The notes beneath the pieces were generated by a model that saw only the letters and a program-made list of their open reading frames with translations, did not search any database and was not told the origin of the DNA. 64,000 bases of DNA from Pyropia haitanensis (Eukaryota; Rhodophyta; Bangiophyceae; Bangiales; Bangiaceae), in NCBI GenBank assembly GCA_008729055.1, contig SDUX01000002.1:62001-126000 (forward strand), in the 5' to 3' direction. Position numbers and translations under genes: made by a program. Positions 32,452 through 43,389 of the stretch are shown here, piece after piece (positions within the stretch are counted from its first letter, which is position 1; the number at the start of each line of letters is the position of its first letter).

Positions 32452-33738
32452 ATGTTTGATAACCGGCGGCAGTCGTACGAGCGCCCCCCCGCCCGGCACC
32501 TGGCCATTGATGGGGGCCTCTATGGCCCGCACGACGATGACGCGGTGGCGGCGCCGCCGCTGGGCCCACCCGAGAACTACGCCGCCTACCCGCGGGCGAT
32601 GGCATCGAGTGGTCCCCGCCGGCTGCGCCCCGCTGCCGCCCCCCGCCCGCCGGGGGAGCACCACGGCGGCGGCGGCGGCGGCGACAGCGGCGGCGGCGGT
32701 GGTCTATCCTCCTGGGCGGCGGGCCTGCGCGCCGAGTTCTTTGCCGCCGACGCGGAAATCAGTGGCACCGCCGACCCCGCCCCCGCGGCGGCGGCGGCGG
32801 CGGCGGCGGCAGCCGCGGCGGGCCACGCGCTGGAGCGGTCCAGGCGCCGCCTCCACGCCGCCCGCGTCGCGTCGGTGACGGCGCGGGAGGAGGAGGCGAG
32901 CAGCACCGGCTTCACCAAACACTTTCGCCCCGACACGTACCGGGAGCGGGTGGCGGCGCTCCAGCAGCAGCGCGCGACGGCGGCGGCCGCCCTCGACGCC
33001 GCCATCCGCGCCACATCGGCGGCGGACGGGGCGTGGAGAGCGGCCGAGGCGGAGCGGTCCCGCCTCGCCGGGCTCGTGCGGCGGCGCAAGGTCGCCGCCG
33101 CCCGCCGCTGGGAGGTGCTCGACGACCTCTTTGCCGGGGCGGCGGGCGACGCGGCGGAAAACGAGGCGGAGCGGGCGCGCGGCGCGGCGGTGGCGTACAA
33201 GCAGCAGGTCGCGGCGGCGATGGACACCGCCGCGCGCGCCATGGCGCACGCCACCCGCGCCACCGACGCGCTCACCGACGTGGTGCGGCTGCTGCTGTCG
33301 GCGGCGTCGGCCAACACGATGGACCTCTACTCGCGGGGCAACTATGGGCTGGGCGGCGTCGCGCAGCGGCAGGTGAACGCCAACATGGCGCGGGCGGGGC
33401 GCCTGGCCGAGGTCGCCGCCCGTGAGGCGGTCGCCGCGCGGCGGCTGTCGCCGGGCATGCCGCCGCCGCCGACGTTTGGGGTCAAGCAGAACCAGTTTTC
33501 GGTGCTCATGTCCATGTTTCGGGACTCGACGTTTTCCGACCTGCGCCAGCGCATGAAGATCCAGAGCGCGCTCGCCGAGGCGCGCGAGGCGGCCGCCTCC
33601 AGCCGCCGCTCCCAGGCGTGGCAGGAGGCGGCAGCGGCGCGGGTGCGGTCCGACCTGGTTGCCGCCGAGGCGGAGGTGAGCCGCGCGCAGGAGCGGCTGC
33701 TGGCGGAGCGCGTGCGCCTCATCCGTATGCCAGTATGA
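32452..33738 (+). CDS. Coiled-coil protein of unknown function
   Basis: Single exon of 428 aa from the ATG at 32452 (GACAATG). Residues 1-60 are hydrophilic, then Gly-rich (about 65-85). The rest is mostly charged, Ala-rich helix. Long heptad-like stretches occur at about 120-290 (RERVAALQQQRATAAAALDA; AWRAAEAERSRLAGLVRRRK) and 365-428 (RMKIQSALAEAREAAASSRR to the end). Between them sit less repetitive blocks likely to be conserved: TGFTKHFRPDTYRERV, ANTMDLYSRGNYGLGGVAQR and QFSVLMSMFRDSTFSDLRQR. There is no signal peptide or membrane segment. I do not recognise the family; a structural or scaffold role is guesswork. Confidence 0.75.
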   Translation: MFDNRRQSYERPPARHLAIDGGLYGPHDDDAVAAPPLGPPENYAAYPRAMASSGPRRLRPAAAPRPPGEHHGGGGGGDSGGGGGLSSWAAGLRAEFFAADAEISGTADPAPAAAAAAAAAAAAGHALERSRRRLHAARVASVTAREEEASSTGFTKHFRPDTYRERVAALQQQRATAAAALDAAIRATSAADGAWRAAEAERSRLAGLVRRRKVAAARRWEVLDDLFAGAAGDAAENEAERARGAAVAYKQQVAAAMDTAARAMAHATRATDALTDVVRLLLSAASANTMDLYSRGNYGLGGVAQRQVNANMARAGRLAEVAAREAVAARRLSPGMPPPPTFGVKQNQFSVLMSMFRDSTFSDLRQRMKIQSALAEAREAAASSRRSQAWQEAAAARVRSDLVAAEAEVSRAQERLLAERVRLIRMPV

Positions 33739-34678
33739 GAGGGGGCGGGGTGGTAATGCTCGGAGGATAGGAGGTGGGTGGGAGCAAGGGAGGTGAGATG
33801 GAGGACAGAGATGGTTGGCAGAGGGGGGAGAGTGGAGCGAGGGGTGTGTGCTGAGGTTGTGTACGGGTACGGATGCCGACGGGGGAAGAAGGGCGGCAAG
33901 TCGTCCAGACTGAGTGCCTCTGCAACACAAGACAGTGTGTTGCTTGCAAGTGGCCGAGAAAGAGATGTGCGAAGAACACTCTACGGTACACGCACGAAAG
34001 GCCAGCGAGAAACGAAGTCAACAAAGCCGCACTCTAACCTGTCCATCCAAGCCCACCCGTACTCCTCTTCGTGTCATAGGCGGTGGCAGCAGTGGTACGC
34101 CGTTGCCGTCAAGTCATGTTGTGCCTCGCCATCCCAAGAGGCCTTTCGGCGCGGGGGAAGCTCTCTGTGCCGCGCCGCGTCATCTCCGTTGCGTTGCTGG
34201 TTGGCGTCGAAGCTACGAGGACATCGACATGGGGTGAGAACGACGCTTCACGCCTGTGCGGACGGAAGACAGCCATACGAAATAGAATACAAACAAATTG
34301 TGAAACGTAGTGGCTGAAAAGTGGTCTTTGCAACCACATGCAGGGGGGTCTCTACGATTGAGCGACGGCTGTCGGCCCGTAATCGCACTTGTTTTCGGAG
34401 CGCACCCACGTAGTGCCACGTGGCCTGAATCGCATTGCGACTGTACTTGCAAGTCTCGAAACAGTTGAGCTACTCTCTGCGAGATACAATTACTGTCGTC
34501 CTTGTCTCACGGCAAGGACACCGACGGCGGTCGTTGACTTTTCCAGAGCTGGCCTCGTGTGCGACGACGTGACCGCACTCACCGCAGTCGCTCGTCATCA
34601 CGCTCGCTGCTCCACTCGCTTTCCTCGCGCACTCTTCTCTACGACGTTCTTGCCGTGTCACTCACTCCTCTGTTCAGC
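33739..34678. other. Intergenic, including SNU13 leader
   Basis: Balanced unique DNA. The last 150 bases before 34,679 are pyrimidine-rich and probably hold the SNU13 promoter and leader. No gene is seen. Confidence 0.5.
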
Positions 34679-35410
34679 ATGGTATGTTCTCTGTACCCAC
34701 TTGCATGTGCTTGCGTGCGGCGCCTCGTTCATCTGCGGGCGAGCACTTCCTATGCCGGGACACCAGGCGCTGCCGTGTCGGTGCCCGCGTGGCTTGCTGG
34801 GCCTGCTGCGTTCTGGTTGGATCCTTTCTGACTCTCATTCTCTTCTGCTTCTGTTCCTGCTGCTGAGCCTGTGTGCTGTTTGGGTGCGTTTGCGCTCTAT
34901 GTCTGGTTGTGTCGCTGATGTCGCGTTGGTCCCCTCTTCCTTGTTGATTGTGTCGGTGCCTCTCCCCCACCCCTCTCCTGGTCTTTTGTCACCATTTTCC
35001 CTGCACGTCCTTTCGCATGCCAGGCCGACGCCGCGGCAGTAAACGCCAAGGCGTTTCCTCTGGCCGACGCGCAGCTGTCGGTGACTATCCTGGACCTGGT
35101 CCAGCAGGCCGCCAACTACAAGATCATGAAGAAGGGGGCCAACGAGGCGACCAAGGCTCTCAACCGGGGGCAGGCATCTTTCATTGTTCTTGCCGCCGAC
35201 ACTGAGCCGCTGGAGATTCTTCTCCACCTCCCCCTGCTGTGCGAGGACAAGAACGTGCCGTACGTGTTTGTGGCCTCCAAGACCGCCCTTGGCCGCGCGT
35301 GCGGTGTCACGCGGTCGGTGATTGCGTGCTCGGTGCTGGCCAACGAGGGCAGCCCGCTGACCGTGTCGGTGCAGAAGCTGCGCGACCAGATTGACCGCCT
35401 CCTCATCTAG
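34679..35410 (+). CDS. SNU13: Snu13 / 15.5K (NHP2L1) L7Ae-family RNA-binding protein
   Basis: Exon 2 (35024-35410) encodes almost the whole 129-aa protein, and the initiator ATG (34679-34681) stands alone in exon 1, followed directly by the donor GTATGT. The 342-nt intron ends TTTCGCATGCCAG. The product starts [20 protein letters not shown] and continues through [20 protein letters not shown] and [20 protein letters not shown] to [11 protein letters not shown], nearly colinear with eukaryotic Snu13. The L7Ae fold binds kink-turns in U4 snRNA and in box C/D snoRNAs, so the protein serves both the spliceosomal tri-snRNP and snoRNP assembly in the nucleus and nucleolus. Nhp2, the paralogue, is less likely given the GANEATK and [10 protein letters not shown] blocks. 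Confidence 0.95.
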
Positions 35411-36157
35411 AGCGGCGGTGGCTTGCTGGAGCGGCCGCCCCTTGGGCCGCCCCTGCGCTGCTGGACGGTTGGCTGGCGGGGGTAGACGGGGTGGGCGCTG
35501 GCGGTCGCCGCTGTGCCGATCTTGGCGGCTCTCACGACGCGGGTGTGTCGTCAACCACATGCGGATACGCGGCTGGGGAGATTGGGCGGCCGGAGACGCC
35601 CTCCCTCCCCCCTCTCCAAGGAAACGCCTCTGCGGGAGGAGAGGGGGTGGGAAGCGCCAATAAATAACGGCTCCCTCATCAATGACGTGCCCTGTGGGAC
35701 AGGTCCGGCCCAGCACCGTGGATGAATGGACCGGAAGACGGGCAGAGCACGCGGTCCACGGTGCTCCTGGAGGTGGGTCGGAGAAATAGAGGATGAGCTC
35801 GAGGATAGACTGTGGATGGTCAGAGCACAGGATGGAGAGCCGAGCGACAACGATGAATGGACGCGGAGGGGGAGAGGCGCAGATATCAACCGCCTCGGGG
35901 GCACACAAAAATAACTCAGATGTTCACAACAAAAACAGGCAGGGGAGAACTGCCAGGAGCCTTTCAGCGGCGTAGGCAGGACCCACCCGCAGCAGCAGCC
36001 AACAAAGCGGCGCTGCGGCAACAGGTCCACCAAACGATGACACCCCAACCGAATGAAGACGCACAATCTTTGTCCAGCCGCAGACTGCGGCAGAACACGA
36101 AACAACTGAGGGCTGCCACGAAAGCATACCTGCTGCACTCCTCGCTCACCTCGTGGG
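35411..36157. other. Intergenic between convergent SNU13 and USP genes
   Basis: Unique DNA of moderate GC without a supported frame; contains both 3' UTRs. An AATAAAT at about 35,658 could serve as a polyadenylation signal for SNU13. Confidence 0.5.
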
Positions 36158-38154
36158 TCAATCCAACCCCGCATCCACCCCCGAACCCATTGACGCGGCC
36201 ATCGAGCCCTCCCCCCACGTGGCCGCCTGCAACTGCCTCGCCATCTCCGCGTCGGCCTCCTCCCGCCGCGCCGCATCGGCCGCCGCGGCGGCAGCCTCGG
36301 CCGCATCGGCGGCAGCCGCAACGACAATGGCCGCGTGCGAGTCGGCCAGGTCCACCGCGTGGAAGGCGCGGCCCCACTCGGCAGCCTCGGCGGCTTCCGC
36401 AGGGTGCACCCGCTCGCCGATAACAGGGGGGGGTGGAGTACGCTGTCGGCCGCGCCCGTGGTTGTGGTGGTGACGGTACCGGCGAGGGGGCACGTGCTGA
36501 ACGTCCGCAGCGGTCGCGGCGGCCGGCGGGTCGTGGACTGCGCACCCAGGGGCGGGGGTGGCAGAGGGCGCTCGTGATGACGCCGCCGCCGGCGTCGCTT
36601 CCGGTCGCCGAAACGGCGCCAGCACCGACGCCAGCATCGACGGCCGGCTCCGCGACGGCGTAGACGAGGACGCCCCTGGCGGTGCGGGCCGCACCGCCTT
36701 CGCCTTCGACGCCCCCGCCGTCACTGCACTGGCTGGCGGCTCCCCCGACACCAGCTCGTAAAACAAAAGGTAGCCGTCCCGCTCCATTTCCTCCACAGCA
36801 GCCGCCTCGGCCGCCGAACCCCGCGACAGGGCCACCACCCGCCGCCCACGCGGGGCCATGTCGTTAAACCGCCACCACCCGTCGCCCCACACCACGTACG
36901 CAACGTAGTGCCCCGGGTTATCCTCCTCGACAGCGGAACCCAGGTGCACGACCACCGACCGCAGCGCGAGGGTGTGTCCCCCCCCCCACCCGCGACGAGC
37001 CCCCCCGCGGACAGGTGCCGGGGCAGCGCCACGCGCGTGCGGCACTTGTCCACCCCGCCGACGCGGCCGCGGCTGAGCACCAGCGGCAGGGCGACTTTGC
37101 CAAAATTGCCCCCGTCCACGTCCGCCACCCGGTCGCCGCCGCCACCCTCGTGCGGGGTGTAGAATGGGAGGAGGGTGGTGAGGAGCTTGCCGCCCACCAG
37201 CACCTCCCGCCCACTGCGCGCGCACACACGCCGCACGCCGTCCACATCCGAGCTGCCAAAGGCGCGGCCGAGGAGGTCGCCCAGGCCCACCCCCTCGTCG
37301 GGAATGTCGACCTCGTCGGGGACGGGGAGGAAAAAAGCGCGCTCCGTTACCACGCGCTCGTCCGTCGAGCACGGCGCCAACGAGTGATGGTTGTCGGTGA
37401 TGGCTAGCCGCTCGTCTAGCGGGAGGAAGGGCGCGCCGAGGGCGTCAATGAGGGCGAGAAAAAACTCGGTGGGGTCCTCCTGTGCGGTGCGGGGGGCCGC
37501 GCCACCGTCGGGGGCGGGGCGACCAAAGCCCGCGTCCAGCACCGCGTCACGGAGGGCGTTAACCGCCTCCGCCGACACCGTACCGCCCGACCGCAGCACG
37601 TGTACCACCTCCCGTAGGCAAGACCGCAAGCGGCAGGCGGCGGGTGCGGCGAGGTCCCTCGCGGCGGGTGCCGGCGAGGTCCGCCCTCCGACAGCACTGC
37701 CGGCAGCCGCCACGGCGGGGTTGTCCACCGCGGCATAGGGCGGTAGGGGTGGCAGCGACTGGGGCGCCACTGGTGGCAGCGGCGGCAACAGGCCACCCCC
37801 GTCAGCCGCTGCCGCAGCAGCGGCCGCGGTGACAGCCTCGTCCGCAGCAGCCGCGGCCGCGGCGGCCGCCGCGACGGCATGCGCCTTTAGCCGGGTGTGG
37901 GAGGTAGCCACCTCGTGCGCCTGTGTCAGCCCTGGTGGGTGAAGGTCATTGCGGTCGGCGGAAGCGCCGGGGCGTGCGGACCGAGGCGGCGATGTTGGCG
38001 GCGGCGGTTGCATCAGGCCGTCAAACGCGTCCCAGCCCGCGTACATGGCCGCAACCACCGACGCGAGATAGCAGCTGTTGCCAGCCGGGGAGAAGCCATC
38101 GCCAACCAAAGCGGGGGGGGGGGGGTAGCCCGCCGAGGGGTGATAGCCATCCAT
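36158..38154 (-). CDS. USP-type ubiquitin C-terminal hydrolase, one frame break
   Basis: The ATG at 38154 gives GDGFSPAGNSCYLASVVAAM with the catalytic Cys at 28 (Cys box). Then come an Ala-rich insert, CLREVVHVLRSGG, and TAQEDPTEFFLALIDALGAP, the Q-D-x-x-E-F block of the family. The His box GHYVAYVVWGDGWWRFNDMA and GYLLFYELVSG follow, but one frame over. The change lies in a run of ten C at 36978-36987; one more base there would join the two parts. The combined protein is about 665 aa, with a Pro/Ala linker and a charged C-terminal helix (RREEADAEMARQLQAATWG). USPs are cysteine proteases that remove ubiquitin from proteins. Cys and His boxes are both present, so activity is plausible if the frame break is a base-call error. 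The specific USP class is unclear. Confidence 0.8.
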
Positions 38155-38958
38155 AGGGAGTTGGGCAGCAGCGCAAACGGCAGTGGGGGACCGAGGCGGA
38201 GGTCACGGACGTCGTCAGTGGGGCCACAGCACCAAGGGTGGGGCACTCACTCCGCGAAACCAAAGACTGGCGATGGGACCCTTGTCCGCAGCCTCCACCT
38301 GCAAGAGAGTGCCAACGAGCACGACTCCCACGCCAGGGGTAGTGCCAGCGCTACACCCATCTGGGACGCGCGCTCCGCCAGCATGGTCTCACGCGGGGGG
38401 GTTGCGAGGCGAGGTGTTGCGCTGCTGTTGGCCGCGACAGCTGCCAGCGAGCCGTACACAGACGGTTGGTGGTCAAGCGCGCCAAAAAAATTTCGATATT
38501 GCTGGCGTCCAGTAAGTACCACTGTCGGACAACGACTCGACGAGGTAGTTGAACACCCTCTGGACGAAACTTAGACAAACAATAAGTGTATTTTCATTAG
38601 TAAATACGTGCGTCGACGGCTGTTGGCCGCCATGACTCCCCCCCCGTCACGACGATGAACGCATCCTTCGAAGTCCGCGTCACGGACTGCGCCTGTTGTG
38701 GCGCCCTGCCTGTGCAGGGCCTTCACGCGCGCCCCGCCCGGTGGTGGTGGGGGTGTCCGTAACGGCCTCGATCGTGCTCCCGCTCCTGTACCGGGTGACC
38801 TTCATTGCCTGCTGGACGCCGAGGTGCGAGCGAGCGGACAGGGAGACAGCGTCCCTGGCTTTTCGCTGCGGGAAGCTCTCCCAGCAGACGCGTCGCTGGT
38901 GCGCGCGCGCGGGTCTGTGTCGGCAGCCTCCCCCGCCGTTGCTGTTTTGGTCGCCACC
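38155..38958. promoter_or_regulatory. Divergent promoter region, USP and eRF3 genes
   Basis: 804 bp separate the two divergent start codons. 38,560-38,620 is unusually AT-rich for the window. The eRF3 frame is open upstream of its ATG (from 38,698), but the ATG at 38959 has the better context. No TATA box is clear. Confidence 0.4.
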
Positions 38959-40731
38959 ATGTCGTTCAACCCCAATGCTGCGGAGTTTGTGCCCTCGTGG
39001 GCGGTGCCGCCACCGCCGGAGACGGATGCGGCCAAAACCAGCGACGCGACCGCCGCCTTCCAGGCTGCAACGGCGGGGATTGGGGCTATGAAGGTGACGG
39101 CGGCGCCGGCAGCGGCGTCGGCAGCAGCAGTTTCTCCGGCGAGCGATGCTGGCGGCGACGCTGCGCCGCCGGCCTCCAGCAGCGCCGCGTCCAACCCGTC
39201 GAGCGGGGGGTCGTCGTCGTCGGCGCCGCCCGCGGCTGCCAAGGACCCTGCTCCGGCGGCTGCAGCCGCTGAGGCGGCTGGTGGGGGCGAGCCCAGCAAG
39301 CCGGCAGAGGCGGATGGCGCTGGCGGCGGTGACGCGGGTGCGGGTGCCGGATCCAGCTCCCTGGACGCGCCCATGGGCGACGGCAAGAAGCACGCCAACT
39401 TGGTCTTCATTGGCCACGTTGACGCCGGGAAGAGCACCATCTCTGGGCACATCTTGTACCTGACAGGCAACGTTGACGAGCGGACTATGGAGAAGTTTGA
39501 GCGGGAGGCCAAGGCCCAGAACCGGGAGAGCTGGAAGTACGCGTGGGCCCTGGACACCACCGACCAGGAGCGGGCCAAGGGCAAGACGGAGGAATGTGGA
39601 CGGGCGTCCTTTACGACTGCCACCCGGCGTTTCACCATCCTAGACGCGCCGGGGCATAAGAACTTTGTGCCGCACATGATTGGGGGTGCCTCCCAAGCAG
39701 ACGTAGGGCTGCTGGTCATCTCGGCTCGCAAGGGCGAGTTTGAAACAGGATTTGACCGCGGTGGCCAGACCCGTGAGCACGCGATGCTGGCCAAGACAAC
39801 GGGCGTGCGGCAACTGATCATCCTCGTCAATAAGATGGACGACCCGACCATTATGGAGGAGGATGGTGTGTCGTGGTCCAAGGCGCGCTTCGACGAGGTG
39901 CACACCAAGCTGTGGCCCTTCCTACGTCAGATTGGATGGAAGGCGGGTGACCTCACATGGCTTCCCGTTTCCGGCCTGACGGGCGCCAACGTGCGTGACC
40001 GGGTGTCCTCCGAGGCATGCCCCTGGTACAAGGGCGATCCGCTGTTGGATATTCTGGAGAAGCTGAAGGCCCCAGACCGCCTCATCGAGGCTCCCGTCGT
40101 TCTTCCCGTCTTTGAGCGGTACAAGGAGATGGGTACGGTGGTCCTGGGCAAGTTGGAGGCCGGGGTGATTCGGCCGAACGACAAGCTGATCCTCATGCCG
40201 AACAACACTGAGGTGATAGTCGACGACGTGCAGCTGGAGGGCTCTGAGGCGGCCGTTGCGGAGCCCGGCGACAACGTGCGGTTGCGCATCAAGGGGGTTG
40301 AAGAGGACGACGTGCGGCCCGGCTTTGTGCTGTGCTCCCCCGGCACGGGCCTGATTGCCGGCTGTCGCGTGTTTGATGCGCGCCTGATGATCTTGGAGCA
40401 CAAGAGCATCATTGTGGCGGGCTACTCGGCGGTGCTGCACTGCCACGCGGCGGTGGAGGAGTGCACCATCGAGCGGCTGCTGTTCGAGTTGGACAAGAAG
40501 GGGGACAAGGTGAAGAAGAACCCGCGGTTTGCCAAGCCGGGCATGACCGTCATTGCGCGGCTATCCCTCGCGGCGCCCATCTGTATCGAGCCGTACAAGA
40601 CGTTCCCGTCGCTGGGCCGGTTTATGATCCGCGACGAGGGCCGCACGATCGGCGTTGGCGTCGTTCTCGCCAAGCGCCAAGACAAGCGTGTGGTCGAGGC
40701 GGTCGAGGCGGCCGCCGAGGTCGACGCGTAA
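38959..40731 (+). CDS. eRF3: Eukaryotic release factor 3 (eRF3/Sup35/GSPT) GTPase
   Basis: Single exon of 590 aa. The ATG at 38959 is preceded by GTCGCCACC, an optimal context. Residues 1-15 read MSFNPNAAEFVPSWA, a PAM2-like motif that binds the MLLE domain of poly(A)-binding protein, as in animal eRF3. An Ala/Ser/Pro-rich disordered region runs to about 145. The EF-1alpha-like GTPase follows: GHVDAGKST (152-160), DAPGH (229-233), NKMD (291-294), then two beta-barrel domains with RYKEMGTVVLGKLEAGVIRP and a C-terminal GRFMIRDEGRTIGVGVV. eRF3 with eRF1 terminates translation and couples it to poly(A) tails. The N-terminal extension separates it from EF-1alpha and favours eRF3 over HBS1. It lacks a Gln/Asn-rich prion-like region. 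Confidence 0.95.
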   Translation: MSFNPNAAEFVPSWAVPPPPETDAAKTSDATAAFQAATAGIGAMKVTAAPAAASAAAVSPASDAGGDAAPPASSSAASNPSSGGSSSSAPPAAAKDPAPAAAAAEAAGGGEPSKPAEADGAGGGDAGAGAGSSSLDAPMGDGKKHANLVFIGHVDAGKSTISGHILYLTGNVDERTMEKFEREAKAQNRESWKYAWALDTTDQERAKGKTEECGRASFTTATRRFTILDAPGHKNFVPHMIGGASQADVGLLVISARKGEFETGFDRGGQTREHAMLAKTTGVRQLIILVNKMDDPTIMEEDGVSWSKARFDEVHTKLWPFLRQIGWKAGDLTWLPVSGLTGANVRDRVSSEACPWYKGDPLLDILEKLKAPDRLIEAPVVLPVFERYKEMGTVVLGKLEAGVIRPNDKLILMPNNTEVIVDDVQLEGSEAAVAEPGDNVRLRIKGVEEDDVRPGFVLCSPGTGLIAGCRVFDARLMILEHKSIIVAGYSAVLHCHAAVEECTIERLLFELDKKGDKVKKNPRFAKPGMTVIARLSLAAPICIEPYKTFPSLGRFMIRDEGRTIGVGVVLAKRQDKRVVEAVEAAAEVDA

Positions 40732-41332
40732 GCCGTCAGCGTGGCGTGAGGGGAACGTCACTCGTACCACGAGCTGCGCGGCACGTGCTCTCCCTTCCTT
40801 CTGGTCTTTTTTTCTTTTTGTACGCGAGTGCGGCATTGTTTGGCATGCGGAGAAGAGTCTCGTCACTGCCGATGCGCTCACCTCCAGCGTGGTTGTCGCT
40901 GAGGGACTGCGTCGGCCGCCCGCACGTGCGTGGAGGACGATTAATCGAAGCCAGAGGCGGGCCTGCTGTTTGAGACGACGCGTCCGAGCGCATCACGCAA
41001 TGTACGCAGTGTACGCAAAAATCTGTACATCAGCTCCGTGTCATTCTTGCCCGCTCTCCACCCACATTTCAGAACAAAGGTGTTTGTGGTGGAACGGTCG
41101 CTCGCTCCCCTCTGTGACTGGAGCCCTCGCTTGGAATTGTCTACGTACGCCTGGCACCTTGTTGGCCGTCGGCGCCGCGGCGCCGGCATCCCCGCGCTTG
41201 TTGCCGCCGCTGCCCGTCTTCCCCGCGCCCCTGCTCGCCCGACGCTCTCTCCTCGTCTACTCGTACACCGCGTGACCGCCGACCCCACGCGCGCTTCCCA
41301 CCCCCCCCCCCCCCCTTGCTGCGGCAAGGACC
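40732..41332. other. Intergenic between eRF3 and SDHAF1
   Basis: Unique, moderately GC-rich DNA with a T-rich stretch (40,806-40,820) after the eRF3 stop. A C run at 41,300-41,314 lies just before the SDHAF1 start. No gene is seen. Confidence 0.5.
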
Positions 41333-41603
41333 ATGGCCATGCGTGCCACCGCGGGCGGGCGGCCGCCCACCCGCTCTGGCGTCCAGCGGCAGGTGCTGTC
41401 GCTGTACCGGTCGCTCCTGCGCACCGCGCGGCGGCTCGACGCGGCGCCCGCCGCGGCCGCTGGCGGTGCGGCTGACCCGTCGGCGGCAGCGGCAGCGTCA
41501 GCGTCAGCGTCGGCAGCGCCCGCGCCGTCGCCCGCGGCGGCGGCGGCGGCGCCGCCGCCGCTGGGGGGGCGCCGCCGACGACGGCGGGGGGGCGGGCGCG
41601 ACG

Positions 41604-41641
<38 letters not shown>

Positions 41642-41648
41642 GGGCGGC

Positions 41649-41682
<34 letters not shown>

Positions 41683-41897
41683 TCGCCGTGCGCGTCGCGG
41701 CCGCCTTCCGCGCGTCCGCCGCGGCGGTTGGCCGGCGTGACTATGGGCGTATCGAGCAGCTGCTGCGGCAGGGCCACAAGCGGCTGGCCGTGCTGCAGGG
41801 CGCGGGCGTGACGGGCGTGTCGACGGTGGTGGCGGGCGGCGGCGGGCGGCGGCGGCGGCGTCGGGTTGGTGGGGGGGGGGGGGGGGGGGGGGGGTGA
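41333..41897 (+). CDS. SDHAF1: SDHAF1-like LYR-motif assembly factor, one frame break
   Basis: The ATG at 41333 opens RATAGGRPPTRSGVQRQVLS then LYRSLLRTARRL. 'RQVLSLYRxLLR' is the N-terminal helix of succinate dehydrogenase assembly factor 1, where the LYR tripeptide recruits the Fe-S transfer machinery. The second half, VRVAAAFRASAAAVGRRDYG then RIEQLLRQGHKRLAVLQG, matches the rest of the LYR domain but in another frame. The change is best placed in the G run at 41563-41569, where one base is in excess. Between the halves is an Ala/Ser/Pro-rich insert not present in typical SDHAF1. The C-terminus runs into Gly repeats and a 23-G tract. It would act in the mitochondrial matrix on the iron-sulfur subunit of complex II. 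Confidence 0.75.
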
Positions 41898-43355
41898 CCC
41901 GGGGGGGCGCTGAGGAGGGGGGTTGGGGGGGGGGTGGCGGGCGGGGGGGGGGGTGGGGGGGGGGGGCGCCGTCGACCACCGGCGAGCCGCCGCCGCGGCT
42001 GTTTGCTTTGGGCGTGGGCGGGTGCCCGCCGGGCGGGCGGGCCGCGCCACGGCGGGGGCCGTGGCTGGTCCCGCCACGGCGGGACGGAGGGCGTGCCCGT
42101 CGGCGAGGGAGGGGGGGGGGACCCGCGGTGGCTGCCGGCGGCGGCCGCCCCGCGGCGGCCGCCCCGCCGCGGCGACGCGGTCGGCTGGCAGGGGAGAGGG
42201 CGGCGCTGCGCGCGGCCGGCCGCCGCGGTGCCGGCCGCGGCGGCGCAGACGCCGCGGGGGTGCGCGTCGCCCCCCCGGGGTGGGTGTGCGGCGGGGGCGG
42301 CGGCGTCCGACAGCGCCGCGCCGCCCCCGCCGCGTTTCCAGACGACGCCGTTTGGCGGCCAGACTCGAAGCGGGCGCGACGCGGGAAAGACGCAGATGTG
42401 CCGGTGCGGAAGGGCGGCGACGCCCCGCCCGTGGGCGCACCTCCCGTCCGCCCACCGCGAGTGTGGGTGACCAAGGAGGGGGAGGAGGGGGGGGGGGGGG
42501 GGGGGGTGTGGGTGACACCGCCCAGCCCGCTGCCCGCTGCGCCGCGCAGCCGCGACCCAGCGGCCACGCGCGTCGGCGGCGGCCGGCCACGACGCGGTCC
42601 ACCCCGCCGGCCGCCGCCGCCGCGTCCATTGGCGGTGGCCCGGTGGGTGGGGCCGCCGCGGCGCGGCGCGCAGCGTCTGGCGCCGCGGCGCCAGCCGCCG
42701 CCGCCGCCGCCGCCGCCGCCGGGACGGCGGCGGCGGCCCACCGGCCGGCGTGGCGCGACGGCGCCCCCCCCCACGGCGGCACGCCGCGCGCCGCCCGTGG
42801 TGCATCCGCCGCTGCCGCCGCGGCCGCCGCCGCGTCGTGGCGGCCGCCGGTGCGCCACCGTGGCCACGCTGGGGGGGGGGGGTGCCCGTCCGACACGCGC
42901 GTGCGCGACGGCGGCCGCCTGTCGGCGTGACCAAACGGGGGGGGCGCCCCGTGCCCGTGGCCCCACTGCACGGCCTGCCCGGTCGTCGGCAGTCTACGCG
43001 CGCGCCCCCTCCTCCCCCCCTGCGGTCGCCACCGGTGGCGGCGTGGCTGCTGCTCCCGCGGCGGCCGCGGGCGACACGCCCCGTGGCGCCTGCCGCGGCG
43101 GCCCGTGGCCACGGCTGTGACGCCGCCACTGCGCGGCCGCCGTCCGTGCTGCCGCCACCGCCGCCCCGCCGCTGCCGCCCCGCCGCCACCACCGCCGCCG
43201 CCACCGGCACTACCGCCGCCGCCACCGCCACCGCCGCCATCGCCGCCTCGGCCACCGCCACCGCCACCGTCGTCATCGCCAGCAGGGCACGTGCCACAGC
43301 AGCGGTGCACCAAAGCGGCCTCGTGGGCAACGCTCAGGGTAAACGCGCACGATGG
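41898..43355. other. GC-rich coding-like stretch, unresolved
   Basis: Plus-strand segments look coding in alternating frames (AAFPDDAVWRPDSKRARRGK near 42,330-42,390; Ala-rich with PAWRDGAPPHGGTPRAARGA near 42,750). A minus-strand frame from 43,330 has a hydrophobic start. With many G/C runs I cannot decide strand or product. Confidence 0.3.
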
Positions 43356-43357
43356 AA

Positions 43358-43389
<32 letters not shown>

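Noticed and set aside
34682..35023. Box C/D snoRNA inside the SNU13 intron
   Set aside because: CTGA-like D boxes occur but no RUGAUGA C box with terminal pairing was found.
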